A DNA stretch of 15,346 bases, taken from positions 1-15,346 of the forward strand of contig JABMOP010000264.1 in assembly GCA_013204125.1 (NCBI GenBank), read 5' to 3'. Below the pieces are notes generated by a model. It saw only the letters and a program-made list of their open reading frames with translations. It ran no database searches and was not told where the DNA came from. Source of the DNA: Rhodospirillales bacterium (GTDB taxonomy: Bacteria; Pseudomonadota; Alphaproteobacteria; Rhodospirillales; UBA2165). Made by a program: the position numbers and the translations under genes. Positions 1 through 7,266 of the stretch are shown one piece after another (position 1 is the first letter of the stretch; every line of letters starts with the position of its first letter).

Positions 1-175
1 ATCCCGATTCCCCGACGATCGCCAGTGTCTCGCCTTGGATCAGCGAAAATGTAACGCCGTTCACAGCTTGGACCATCCCGATCTGTCGCCCTAACAACCC
101 AGGCTCACGGATCGGAAAATGTTTAACCAGATCCGATACCTCCAGAAGTGGGGGAGCGGGTAAGGGAGCCTTCAC
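1..175 (-). CDS. Peptide ABC transporter ATP-binding protein, DppF/OppF type (N-terminal part, cut by window edge)
   Basis: The first 58 residues are visible, from a GTG at 175-173 to the left edge. They contain the usual N-terminal block of the second ATPase of dipeptide/oligopeptide importers: an HFPI segment, LLGR, an AV-NGV-F stretch, and the start of the Walker A motif (VGESG) at the cut. In the family this cytoplasmic subunit pairs with a DppD/OppD subunit to power import through two permeases. The GTG overlaps the TGA of the upstream dppD-like gene by four bases (GTGA), so translational coupling is likely. The assignment to a five-gene-type importer is family knowledge. The substrate cannot be read from this fragment, and the signature and Walker B motifs lie outside the window. 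Confidence 0.85.
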   Translation of the reverse strand, partial: MKAPLPAPPLLEVSDLVKHFPIREPGLLGRQIGMVQAVNGVTFSLIQGETLAIVGESG

Positions 176-1167
176 CGTGAGCCTCCTACCGTCTTCGGAC
201 AGGACGAATAATGCTGGCCGCCGACGTTGAGTAACGGCGGCGATGAGCCCGCACAACTGTCATCTCCCAAATCGCACCGACCCAAAAACCTGCATCCTTG
301 GGCTTGCAAATCAGAATCGCTGATTGTCCCGGGCAGTGTCTGAAGCGGCTTTCCCCGACTCCCCGAAGTTGGCAAGGTATTGATCAACCCGCGGGTATAA
401 GGGTGAACCGGCGATGTAAACAGAACGTCGCGGCGGGCTTGCTCGGCAATACGGCCGGCATACATAACAATTATATCGTCGGCGATTTCTGAAATGACCG
501 CTAAATTATGGCTAATGAATAATACACCCATGCCAAATTGGCCTTGAAGATCCACGATCAGCTGCAGAATTTGGCCTTGAATGGTTGTATCCAGCGCGGT
601 CGTCGGTTCGTCCGCAATCAGCAAATCTGGCTCGCAGATTAAGGCCATGGCAATTACACAGCGTTGTCGCATGCCGCCAGATAATTGGTGCGGATAGGCT
701 TTGGCGCGTGTCGTTGGATCAGGAATGCCGACCCGTGCCAGCATGTCCACCGCCTTTCGGCGGGCGTCATTTTTAGATACGCGGTTATGCAGGCGGTATG
801 CTTCTGCAATCTGGTCTCCAACGGTGAAGGCCGGGTTTAAAGCGCTCGCCGGTTCCTGAAAGATCATGGAAATGCGATTGCCGCGTATATCACGCATTTC
901 GCGGCTGGTAAGTTCTAAGAGGTTCATGCCATTCAGGTTTATCTGGCCACCGGTAATTTGCCCCGGGGGCGGCACCAGATTTAAGAGGGCCAGCGCGGTC
1001 ATTGTTTTGCCGCACCCGGATTCTCCAACCAACCCCAATGTCTGCCCTTTTTTTAAATCGAACGATATTTTATCGACGACATCAACGCCGGCGTCCCGAT
1101 CCCGGCTTGGAAAGGTAATGCTCAGGTTTGAGACCTGCAGCAATGGCGCATTTTCGGAGCCGGTCAC
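172..1167 (-). CDS. Peptide ABC transporter ATP-binding protein, DppD/OppD type
   Basis: This 331-residue cytoplasmic ATPase has every expected ABC motif: Walker A GESGCGKT (48-55), Q-loop Q104, signature LSGGMRQR (162-169), Walker B LLIADEP (182-188) and the switch His220. After about residue 250 comes the C-terminal extension typical of oligopeptide/dipeptide ATPases, with SPVHPYTRGL and a cluster of four cysteines (292, 298, 305, 323). In related transporters such cysteines can hold an iron-sulfur cluster; here that is inference. The ATG overlaps the stop of the upstream acyl-ligase fusion by four bases (ATGA, 1164-1167), and its own stop overlaps the dppF-like start, so the three genes appear translationally coupled. 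No permease is in the window; a binding protein lies about 3.5 kb upstream on the same strand. The substrate class (peptide, nickel or other) is not determined. Confidence 0.93.
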   Translation of the reverse strand: MTGSENAPLLQVSNLSITFPSRDRDAGVDVVDKISFDLKKGQTLGLVGESGCGKTMTALALLNLVPPPGQITGGQINLNGMNLLELTSREMRDIRGNRISMIFQEPASALNPAFTVGDQIAEAYRLHNRVSKNDARRKAVDMLARVGIPDPTTRAKAYPHQLSGGMRQRCVIAMALICEPDLLIADEPTTALDTTIQGQILQLIVDLQGQFGMGVLFISHNLAVISEIADDIIVMYAGRIAEQARRDVLFTSPVHPYTRGLINTLPTSGSRGKPLQTLPGTISDSDLQAQGCRFLGRCDLGDDSCAGSSPPLLNVGGQHYSSCPKTVGGSR

Positions 1168-4040
1168 AGCTCACCGCCGTTTATGAGTTCATTGCCAAGT
1201 GTCTGCCGGTTTGCCAAATCCAATAAGGCGTTTTCATCTTTAAGGTCAGGCTCGCCGCAATGATCCAAGATAAGTTGCCTTACCCTCGTCCGTAATTCGG
1301 TCGCACGGCGCCATATATTGTCGCCTTCGGAATCGGGCTTGGGGTTGCCTTGCAGCGGTTCCATTATTTTTACCGTAATATGTCCGGGCCGCGGAATAAA
1401 TGTTCCATCGCGAAGTACATTCCTGGATCCGCGAATAACGACTGGCAAAACTGCCGCCCCGGTTTCGGCGGCGACCGTAAACGCACCAGATTGAAACGGC
1501 AATAACCCAGCCATTCTCGCCAAGGTGCCTTCGGGGAAAAAATGGATCGCTCGTCCGGCGGCGGCCATGCGGGTAATGGTCTTGGCGTCTTCGATGCGCC
1601 TTTCAGGTTCGAACCGTTCGACGAAGAGGCAGCCAAGGCGCTCCAAAAATATACGCGAAATGAAATGATCGCGAAGTTCCGCTTTGACAACGAAACTTAG
1701 CTGCTCCGAGAATACGGCCACGAGTAGTAGGCCGTCCAAGTAGCTCGAATGATTGCTCACCGTAATAAGCGGTCTTTTAGCCGGAAAGCGCTCAGCGTCT
1801 TCTACGGATAATTTGATGCCGGCGGCGGGCAATAACACTTTGATGGCCGCGCGCAATAAATTCCAGCGCCAGGCCTGATTGGGCAAAATGGCGACAGCAA
1901 TCCATAAAAAGGGCACAACGACTAAGGCCAGCGCTCCCAAATAGGCGCCATAAATCCAGAAATTGATGCGCCCGGCGCTGCGCCGCAGATTGGGTCTGAT
2001 ACCGGCAATGGCAATCTTGAAGATTTGCCATCTAATGTTGGCCGGTTTTTCGGACACCTTATTTTGTTCGAATATTTGGCGGGCCGCGTTGCGTCTTATT
2101 TTTCCGCTGGAAGTCTTAGGAACCGATCTGGGCGGGACCAGGAGGACAAGATCCGGCGGGCTACCGATGATGTCGGCGGCAAGAGAATTCACCGCTTGGA
2201 TGATTTGGGATTGGTCGGCCCCGCCCCGCCGTCTGGTTTCGGCCATAACCACCAAGCGTTCCGTGCCGGTATCCGGGTCCGGGCTCCCGAAAACCGCAAC
2301 GGCGCCGGATCTTAAACCCTCCAAATTACCGATGGCGGTTTCCAATTCTGCCGGATATATGTTTCGCCCACCGCGGATAATCAGGTCTTTGACCCGGCCG
2401 GTGATATAAATTTCGCCATCCACCACGTAGCCAAGATCGCCGGTATTAAGCCAATCGCCATCGAATAATTCGGCGGTGGCTTCGGCGTTATGCAGATACC
2501 CCGTGGTTGCAGACGGACCCATAAACTGAAGCCGCCCTTCGATGCGGTCCGGCAGCTCGCGTGCCGTTTCATCGACAATGCGAACCTGATGGCCGGCAAG
2601 CGGCATCCCGCAGGACGGTAGGGTAAGCAGATTATCATCCTCTGTATTTGACGGCTCTGCGCGACCATATTTTGATAACACAAGCCGGTCGATGCGGTCG
2701 TATTTGGGACCGCTGCCAGGTATTGGAAAGGCAAGGCCAACCGAATTTTCAGCAAGCCCGTAAACCGGCATAAGAGAGCTGCGCGCAAATTTAAAGTCTG
2801 AAAACCGGTCGATAAAGTTTTCCAAAGTGCGCCAATTAACCGGTTCCGCACCGGAAAACGCAATACGCCAGCTGCTCAGGTCGAGCCCTTTTAATTCCTT
2901 GGCACCAAGCCGCGACAAACATAGTTCGTAGGCAAAATTCGGCGCGCCGGAAAGGGTCCCCTTGTGATCGGATATGGCGCGAAGCCAGCGCTCGGGACGG
3001 GCAAGAAAAGTCAACGGCGACATCAGCACTAAAGGAATTGCGTGGGTCAAACTGCCGAGCCACGCGCCGATTAAACCCATGTCGTGGTAAAGGGGAAGCC
3101 AGCTTACGAAAACGTCGTCGGCGCCAACATTTAAACGCGCGCCCATCGCGCGAATATTCGCCAATAAATTGGCGTGACTTAAGATTACGCCTTTGGGATC
3201 ACCGGTCGAGCCGGATGTATATTGAATGAAGGCCCGATCGGTCGGTTCGGGATCGGGAAATGCGGATGGTGTTTCCGCGGCGGCGAGATCGTTTGGGCTA
3301 ACCACATGCTTGAGGCCAATGACCAAGGATTGAAGGAGGCCTGAAAATTCTTTTGCTTCCTCTGGGGCGATCAGAAATCGGGCCTTCGCATTTTCGGCAA
3401 TTTTTGCGTGGCGGCGGATATGTTCTTCCAACTGCTGAGGGCGTCCCGGTGGATAGACAGGAACGGGCACGCCGCCAGCCCTTAAAATGCCGAAAAAAGT
3501 GCGAAAATAATCGAAACCTGTGGGTAACATCAAAATGACACTGTCGCCGGGACCAATCCCGCGCTGGATCAAGCCCGCGGCGATCTTGCCTGCACCCTGC
3601 CAAAGTTCGGAATAGGTGATTTCACTAACTTCTCCTTTGGCGCCCAAAAGCCGAACGTGAAGCCGATCTCCATTGGCATCTGCGTGCCAAGCGAGAACGC
3701 GGTTGAGAGTGTTGGCCTCTGCAGGCGCGGCCGCCCCTGATTTTCGCGTCATCGGTAATACGGCAACCTCGTAGCTTTTAGCACCGGTTCCGGCGCTGAT
3801 CGCGCGCAGCAAATCTCTAGGCGTATCGGAGAGATGGATAACTTCATCGGCCAAGGCGACGCCGAATTCGCTTTCGATACGGTGAACCAATTCCATCTTT
3901 GAAAGACTGTCGAAGCCGAGGTCCCGGTCGAGCGTCAAATCAAGGCTCAATTCATAATCGGCTTCGGAAGAGCGGCCCATTTCTTCCATCATCAAGCGAA
4001 TTGTGCCAAATAACCGGCCCGCATCGTTCTGTTCAACCAT
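1164..4040 (-). CDS. ACP - fatty-acyl-AMP ligase - membrane segment - PlsC-type acyltransferase fusion
   Basis: One 958-residue chain carries a complete acyl-activation and transfer route. Residues ~10-85 are an acyl carrier domain with the phosphopantetheine serine at S45 (GFDSLSKMEL). Residues ~110-655 are an adenylate-forming ligase: P-loop YTSGSTGDPKG (274-284), SWLPLYHDMGL (313-323), YGLAEN (427-432), TGDLGY, the GRVKDLIIRGGRNIYP block and the catalytic lysine K647 (KTSSGKIRR). Its sequence style (VPVPVYPPGR, LSGAPNFAYELC) is that of fatty-acyl-AMP ligases rather than acyl-CoA synthetases. A hydrophobic helix at ~694-719 follows, then an LPLAT/PlsC domain with NHSSYLD (763-769, the NHx4D motif) and FPEGTL (835-840). 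I infer that a fatty acid is adenylated, loaded on the ACP domain and passed to a lipid or other acceptor at the inner membrane. The ATG follows an in-frame stop three codons upstream, which fixes the start. The stop overlaps the dppD-like ATG. Aas-type fusions have the opposite domain order and no N-terminal ACP. The acceptor is unknown. Confidence 0.93.
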   Translation of the reverse strand: MVEQNDAGRLFGTIRLMMEEMGRSSEADYELSLDLTLDRDLGFDSLSKMELVHRIESEFGVALADEVIHLSDTPRDLLRAISAGTGAKSYEVAVLPMTRKSGAAAPAEANTLNRVLAWHADANGDRLHVRLLGAKGEVSEITYSELWQGAGKIAAGLIQRGIGPGDSVILMLPTGFDYFRTFFGILRAGGVPVPVYPPGRPQQLEEHIRRHAKIAENAKARFLIAPEEAKEFSGLLQSLVIGLKHVVSPNDLAAAETPSAFPDPEPTDRAFIQYTSGSTGDPKGVILSHANLLANIRAMGARLNVGADDVFVSWLPLYHDMGLIGAWLGSLTHAIPLVLMSPLTFLARPERWLRAISDHKGTLSGAPNFAYELCLSRLGAKELKGLDLSSWRIAFSGAEPVNWRTLENFIDRFSDFKFARSSLMPVYGLAENSVGLAFPIPGSGPKYDRIDRLVLSKYGRAEPSNTEDDNLLTLPSCGMPLAGHQVRIVDETARELPDRIEGRLQFMGPSATTGYLHNAEATAELFDGDWLNTGDLGYVVDGEIYITGRVKDLIIRGGRNIYPAELETAIGNLEGLRSGAVAVFGSPDPDTGTERLVVMAETRRRGGADQSQIIQAVNSLAADIIGSPPDLVLLVPPRSVPKTSSGKIRRNAARQIFEQNKVSEKPANIRWQIFKIAIAGIRPNLRRSAGRINFWIYGAYLGALALVVVPFLWIAVAILPNQAWRWNLLRAAIKVLLPAAGIKLSVEDAERFPAKRPLITVSNHSSYLDGLLLVAVFSEQLSFVVKAELRDHFISRIFLERLGCLFVERFEPERRIEDAKTITRMAAAGRAIHFFPEGTLARMAGLLPFQSGAFTVAAETGAAVLPVVIRGSRNVLRDGTFIPRPGHITVKIMEPLQGNPKPDSEGDNIWRRATELRTRVRQLILDHCGEPDLKDENALLDLANRQTLGNELINGGEL

Positions 4041-4085
4041 ACCCGGCTAGCCCCTTCATCGCCTAAATTCTTTGAATTTCTCGCA

Positions 4086-4095
4086 TAAACGTTTA
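4086..4095. promoter_or_regulatory. 10-bp perfect palindrome in the divergent intergenic region
   Basis: TAAACGTTTA is self-complementary. It sits in the AT-rich gap (4041-4205) between the acyl-ligase fusion and the divergent small secreted protein, 46 bases from the fusion start. It could be an operator, but short AT-rich palindromes arise by chance, and no convincing -35/-10 pair could be fixed beside it. Confidence 0.2.
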
Positions 4096-4205
4096 AAATT
4101 TCGTCTGAAATGAGAATATGAGTAAATGCCCCTAAAACGACAATCCAAATATCCACTGCAATAGGTACTCCAAATATGCCACTAAGGCTTAATTCAATTA
4201 TCAAG

Positions 4206-4664
4206 ATGACCGGCCATAAATTTATTGGGGTGGCCTTGGCCGCAGTGTTAGCCGCGGCCGCCGGCGGTGTTCCTACACCCGTTCAGGCCCAAGAACGGGT
4301 CCAACTGCAAGTCTTCATGGTCAAGGTTATTGTGCCCAGAAAGAAAAAGGCACAGCAACTACCCATCACCGTCTATATCGATGCCCTGGATAGTGAAGCC
4401 TCACGCTACATTTGCGCCATTAACCCGCGTATCCGCGCGGCCATACTTCAGCGCTTGCGTAATCAGAAATTTCCGATGGATAGAAAGGGCAAAATTAATA
4501 TTAAGCCAATCGCCCAGGAAATTTTGCCGATTATCAGAAAATCTATCGGCCGCGACATCGTTTTAGACGTCGAGGTGAAACAAGGCGCGCCGAAGGTCGG
4601 TTCGGGCGGTGCGCATTTGTTCGCCCGCACCGGCTGCATCAGTGTGGTGGATAAAAAGAAATAA
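4206..4664 (+). CDS. Small secreted (periplasmic) protein of unknown function, faintly FliL-like
   Basis: I do not recognise a named family with confidence. From the ATG at 4206 the protein has 152 residues and begins with a clear signal peptide: a short basic start, an alanine-rich core and cleavage near VQA-QE. The mature part has a beta strand (LQVFMVKVIVP), a basic turn (RKKK), a strand-like segment (LPITVYIDAL), a helix rich in Arg (NPRIRAAILQRLRNQ), a second helix (IKPIAQEILPIIRKSIG) and a closing strand (DIVLDVEVKQG). That order and the P-x-IR pattern recall the FliL C-terminal domain, but the match is weak. Two cysteines (YIC, TGC) could form a disulfide. An in-frame ATG at 4176 would put ten extra residues before the signal peptide, so 4206 is preferred; neither start has a good ribosome-binding site. 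It converges on the binding-protein gene, 22 bases away. Confidence 0.7.
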   Translation: MTGHKFIGVALAAVLAAAAGGVPTPVQAQERVQLQVFMVKVIVPRKKKAQQLPITVYIDALDSEASRYICAINPRIRAAILQRLRNQKFPMDRKGKINIKPIAQEILPIIRKSIGRDIVLDVEVKQGAPKVGSGGAHLFARTGCISVVDKKK

Positions 4665-4686
4665 CTGAAACGCCGCTGCAGCCTGC

Positions 4687-6360
4687 CTAATTTTCGGCTC
4701 TCCAGTTCTCGATCCATAATGACGTCGTGCCCAGATGCCCGGTTGGGGTTATGCCGGTCAACCATTTTGGCAAGATGTAGGCATTTGCCCGGAAATAGAG
4801 GGGGATAACTGGAAGCTCCTCGGCATATATTTCCTGAAATCGCCGCCATAGCGAAGCGCGTTTCTGGCGGTCCAATTCGACTTCGATCTTTTCGATCAGC
4901 TGGTCCATTTCCGGGTTATTGAAACCGGTGTAGTTCTGGCCGCCCCAATTATTGGCTTGGCTCGGAATATGGTTGGAATGCAGGGTTGAACGCGGCACGC
5001 TTTCCGGTGCACTGATCCAGGCGAACATGGCCATCGATTTAAATTTTCGGTGGGTGACGGTATCGCCGAAAAATACGCGTGCCGGCTGATTGCGGATGCG
5101 CGCGTCTATGCCCGCCTGTTTCCATTGGCTTTGCAGCACTTGTTCGACCAATTCGCGGGTGCGGTTGCCGGCTGTCGTCATGATCTCCAACGACAGCTTC
5201 TCGCCCTTTGCGTTGGTGCGGATGCCATTTTTCCCCGCTTTCCAGCCGGCGGCATCCAGCAAAGCGGCAGCCTTTTTCGGGTCGAACGCATAGGTTGGGA
5301 TCGTGCTGGAATGGATCCAATCCAAGGGATTGATGTTGGTGTGGGCGACCGGTTGGCGCCCGCCGAACAATTGTTTTGATATGGCGCTCCGATCAATGGC
5401 ATGGATCAAAGCCCGGCGCACGCGCCGATCTTTGAGAATTGGATTGTCCAAATTAAGATCAATATGCTCAAAAATGAGACCGGTTTTATAAATAATATTG
5501 AACTTATCGCCGTGGCGTTTATCGAAGGCCAAGGCTTGATCGATGGTAATGCCGAGATCGCCAGAAATCATATCGATGGACCCGGAAAGAAGGTTCGCTT
5601 CCAATGCCGCCGTGTTGGCGATAACGCGGACAATGATACGTTTGAATCCTGGTTTTTTACCCCACCACGTTGGGTTGGGCTCTAACACCACATGGGCGCC
5701 CGGTTGAACCTTGGTTATCAGATAGGGGCCGAAGTAAAGACCTTTGTTGGCGGTGTCGGTGACGTAGGCCGTTCGGTTTTTATATTCGGACGGATTTTCG
5801 TCGAATATTTTTTCGTCAAGATGGCGGGGGAGAATATCGAACCCATTGATGGAATTGTAATCGAAAAAAACCTTGTCGTAGTGAAGGGTGAAGGTCTTGG
5901 CATCGACCGCGACAATTTTATAAACCCGGCGATAAAATTCGAGCCCGCTTACCCCGCTTTTGGGGTGGCGCCCGACCTTCCAGGTAAACACCGCGTCTCG
6001 AGATGTGACCGGGGTTCCATCGCCCCAAATGGCGCGGCTTTGAATTTTGTAAGTGACGGCAATTCCGTCTTTGCCGCCGGGCGTCTTTTCCAATTTTGCG
6101 AGGCCGTTATCGAGGCTCGGCAAGGTTTCGCACAACATGCAGCCGAGTTTCCATTTGGCGTCGTGCATGGTGAACGGACGCCGGGTCATGCCGAGGATAT
6201 AGCTTTTTGCCAGCATCGAATCGATGTTCGGATGAAATGTCGATGGGAATTGGGTAATTCCGATGGTTAAGCTTTCCCGCTCCCCAGCGTCCGCCTTGCC
6301 CAAGAACAAAGGTATGGCGGCGATAAAAAATGCGGCCAGAAATTTTGCGAAGGATTTCAT
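4687..6360 (-). CDS. Family-5 extracellular substrate-binding protein of a peptide-type ABC importer (DppA/OppA-like)
   Basis: This 557-residue protein starts at the ATG ending at 6360. It has a signal peptide (MKSFAKFLAAFFIAAIPLF, cleavage near ADA-GE) without a lipobox cysteine, so it should be free in the periplasm. The mature part has the usual bacterial SBP family-5 landmarks: an early TIGITQFPSTFHPN segment, the WGDGTPVTSRDAVFTW block, the PNPTWWGKKP turn, the DRRVRRALIHAIDR helix, AALLDAAGWK, and a C-terminal NNPEMDQLIEKIE with AEELPVIPLY. The family captures peptides or similar solutes and delivers them to permeases. It lies 19 bases downstream of pyrE on the same strand and is probably cotranscribed with it. 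The reading frame runs 40 codons further upstream, but that extension overlaps pyrE and would bury the signal peptide. The nearby dppD/dppF-like ATPases are the likely partners, although no permease is in view. The start has no obvious Shine-Dalgarno sequence. Confidence 0.93.
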   Translation of the reverse strand: MKSFAKFLAAFFIAAIPLFLGKADAGERESLTIGITQFPSTFHPNIDSMLAKSYILGMTRRPFTMHDAKWKLGCMLCETLPSLDNGLAKLEKTPGGKDGIAVTYKIQSRAIWGDGTPVTSRDAVFTWKVGRHPKSGVSGLEFYRRVYKIVAVDAKTFTLHYDKVFFDYNSINGFDILPRHLDEKIFDENPSEYKNRTAYVTDTANKGLYFGPYLITKVQPGAHVVLEPNPTWWGKKPGFKRIIVRVIANTAALEANLLSGSIDMISGDLGITIDQALAFDKRHGDKFNIIYKTGLIFEHIDLNLDNPILKDRRVRRALIHAIDRSAISKQLFGGRQPVAHTNINPLDWIHSSTIPTYAFDPKKAAALLDAAGWKAGKNGIRTNAKGEKLSLEIMTTAGNRTRELVEQVLQSQWKQAGIDARIRNQPARVFFGDTVTHRKFKSMAMFAWISAPESVPRSTLHSNHIPSQANNWGGQNYTGFNNPEMDQLIEKIEVELDRQKRASLWRRFQEIYAEELPVIPLYFRANAYILPKWLTGITPTGHLGTTSLWIENWRAEN

Positions 6361-6379
6361 CGGAGAATTTTTAATCGGC

Positions 6380-7075
6380 TTAGCCGATTTCGGACTTGCC
6401 GCCGTTTGCTGCCGACCAGCCAACCGGATCGCCAAGAAAATCACGCACACCGGCAATATCTTCGGGCGAGAAATATCCACCCGATTCGGCTGCTGCTAAG
6501 ACATCGTGCCAATCGGCCAGATAGTGCAAATTTGTGCCGGCTTTTTCCATTGCTTCATCGGCACCGGGGAAGGCGCGATAGAAAAACACCACGAAAATAT
6601 CTGTGACAATGCCGCCGCCGGCGCGCAAGGCATCAACAAAATTAATTTTGCTGCCGCCATCGGTGGCCAGATCTTCGACCAAAAGCACCCGCTTGCCTTC
6701 CTCGAGATCACCTTCAATCTGCGCATTGCGGCCAAAGCCTTTTGGCTTTTTGCGGACATAAAGCATCGGCTTGTCGAGGGTCTCCGAAATCCATGCGGCA
6801 TAAGGAATCCCGGCCGTTTCTCCACCGGCTACCATATCTATCTGATCGGCGCCAATATCGCGCACAATCAATTCAGTGCTCAGCGCGATGACTTTGCGGC
6901 GTTGGTCGAGATAGGCAATCAGTTTGCGGCAATCAATATAGACCGGGCTTGCCCATCCGGCGGTAAGAATATAGGGCTCGTTCGGTCGGAAATTAACCGC
7001 GCCAATCTCGATCAATATTTTACCGGTCGCTTCGCCGGCTTTGCGCCGTGCGTCTGATGCCGCGTCGTTTACCAT
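6380..7075 (-). CDS. pyrE: Orotate phosphoribosyltransferase
   Basis: This cytoplasmic enzyme of pyrimidine synthesis joins orotate to PRPP, giving orotidine 5'-phosphate. The 231-residue sequence holds the PRPP-binding motif VLLVEDLATDGGS (130-142), with the acidic pair preserved as ED. It also has the flexible-loop segment YVRKKPKGFGR (106-116) that carries the catalytic lysine, and the SPVYIDCRKL segment (43-52) expected near the N-terminus. Length and motif order fit the longer PyrE type common in alphaproteobacteria. The ATG at 7075 is preceded by a good ribosome-binding site. The binding-protein gene follows 19 bases after the stop. A TPR-sulfotransferase gene is divergent on the other side. 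Confidence 0.95.
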   Translation of the reverse strand: MVNDAASDARRKAGEATGKILIEIGAVNFRPNEPYILTAGWASPVYIDCRKLIAYLDQRRKVIALSTELIVRDIGADQIDMVAGGETAGIPYAAWISETLDKPMLYVRKKPKGFGRNAQIEGDLEEGKRVLLVEDLATDGGSKINFVDALRAGGGIVTDIFVVFFYRAFPGADEAMEKAGTNLHYLADWHDVLAAAESGGYFSPEDIAGVRDFLGDPVGWSAANGGKSEIG

Positions 7076-7080
7076 TTGTT

Positions 7081-7087
7081 ACCTCGC
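7081..7087 (-). promoter_or_regulatory. Ribosome-binding site of pyrE
   Basis: Reading the minus strand, GCGAGGT lies five bases before the ATG at 7075. This is a close match to the Shine-Dalgarno core at normal spacing, and it supports that start. Confidence 0.6.
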
Positions 7088-7108
7088 AATGTGGCATTTT
7101 CTAATGAA

Positions 7109-7137
7109 TGTTTAAGTGAGTTTCGAGGGGCTGACAA
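7109..7137 (-). promoter_or_regulatory. Candidate pyrE promoter
   Basis: On the minus strand a TTGTCA (7137-7132, 5 of 6 matches to the -35 consensus) is followed after exactly 17 bases by TAAACA (7114-7109, 3 of 6 to the -10 consensus). It lies 34 bases upstream of the pyrE ATG. The weak -10 keeps this tentative. Confidence 0.3.
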
Positions 7138-7250
7138 TTGCCTAAAGACCAAACGCCGGGATAACCGGCAACGAAAGAGTACGGCGTGAACCACCTGTTC
7201 GAAGATAACCGGGCCGCAAACCGGCGCAAGCCGCAATTTGACGCTGCTAC

Positions 7251-7266
7251 GGAGGGCGATAAATTG
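7251..7266 (+). promoter_or_regulatory. Shine-Dalgarno GGAGGG that favours a TTG start for the TPR-sulfotransferase
   Basis: GGAGGG (7251-7256) stands seven bases before an in-frame TTG (7264-7266). The more obvious in-frame ATG at 7273 is 16 bases from it, which is too far, and the upstream GTG at 7186 has only a weak AAAGAG before it. The first TPR helix begins shortly after residue 30 of the GTG form, so a start at 7264 loses no domain. Confidence 0.5.

Noticed and set aside
3992..4204. 70-codon hydrophobic frame on the minus strand upstream of the acyl-ligase fusion
   Set aside because: Half of it overlaps the fusion or the divergent secreted gene, it has no ribosome-binding site, and its hydrophobicity follows from AT-rich intergenic sequence.
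5692..6270. 192-codon open frame on the plus strand
   Set aside because: It lies entirely antisense to the substrate-binding protein, its product resembles no known family, and there is no signal or ribosome-binding site. It is a shadow of the real gene.
6361..6480. 40-codon upstream extension of the substrate-binding protein
   Set aside because: It overlaps the end of pyrE and would place a charged stretch before an otherwise normal signal peptide.
6506..7057. 183-codon open frame on the plus strand
   Set aside because: It is fully antisense to pyrE, whose motifs and ribosome-binding site are clear.
7155..7169. Small hairpin GCCGG-GATAA-CCGGC between pyrE and the TPR-sulfotransferase
   Set aside because: The stem has only five base pairs with no T-run, and it sits upstream of both divergent genes, so it is not a terminator. 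No other role can be supported.
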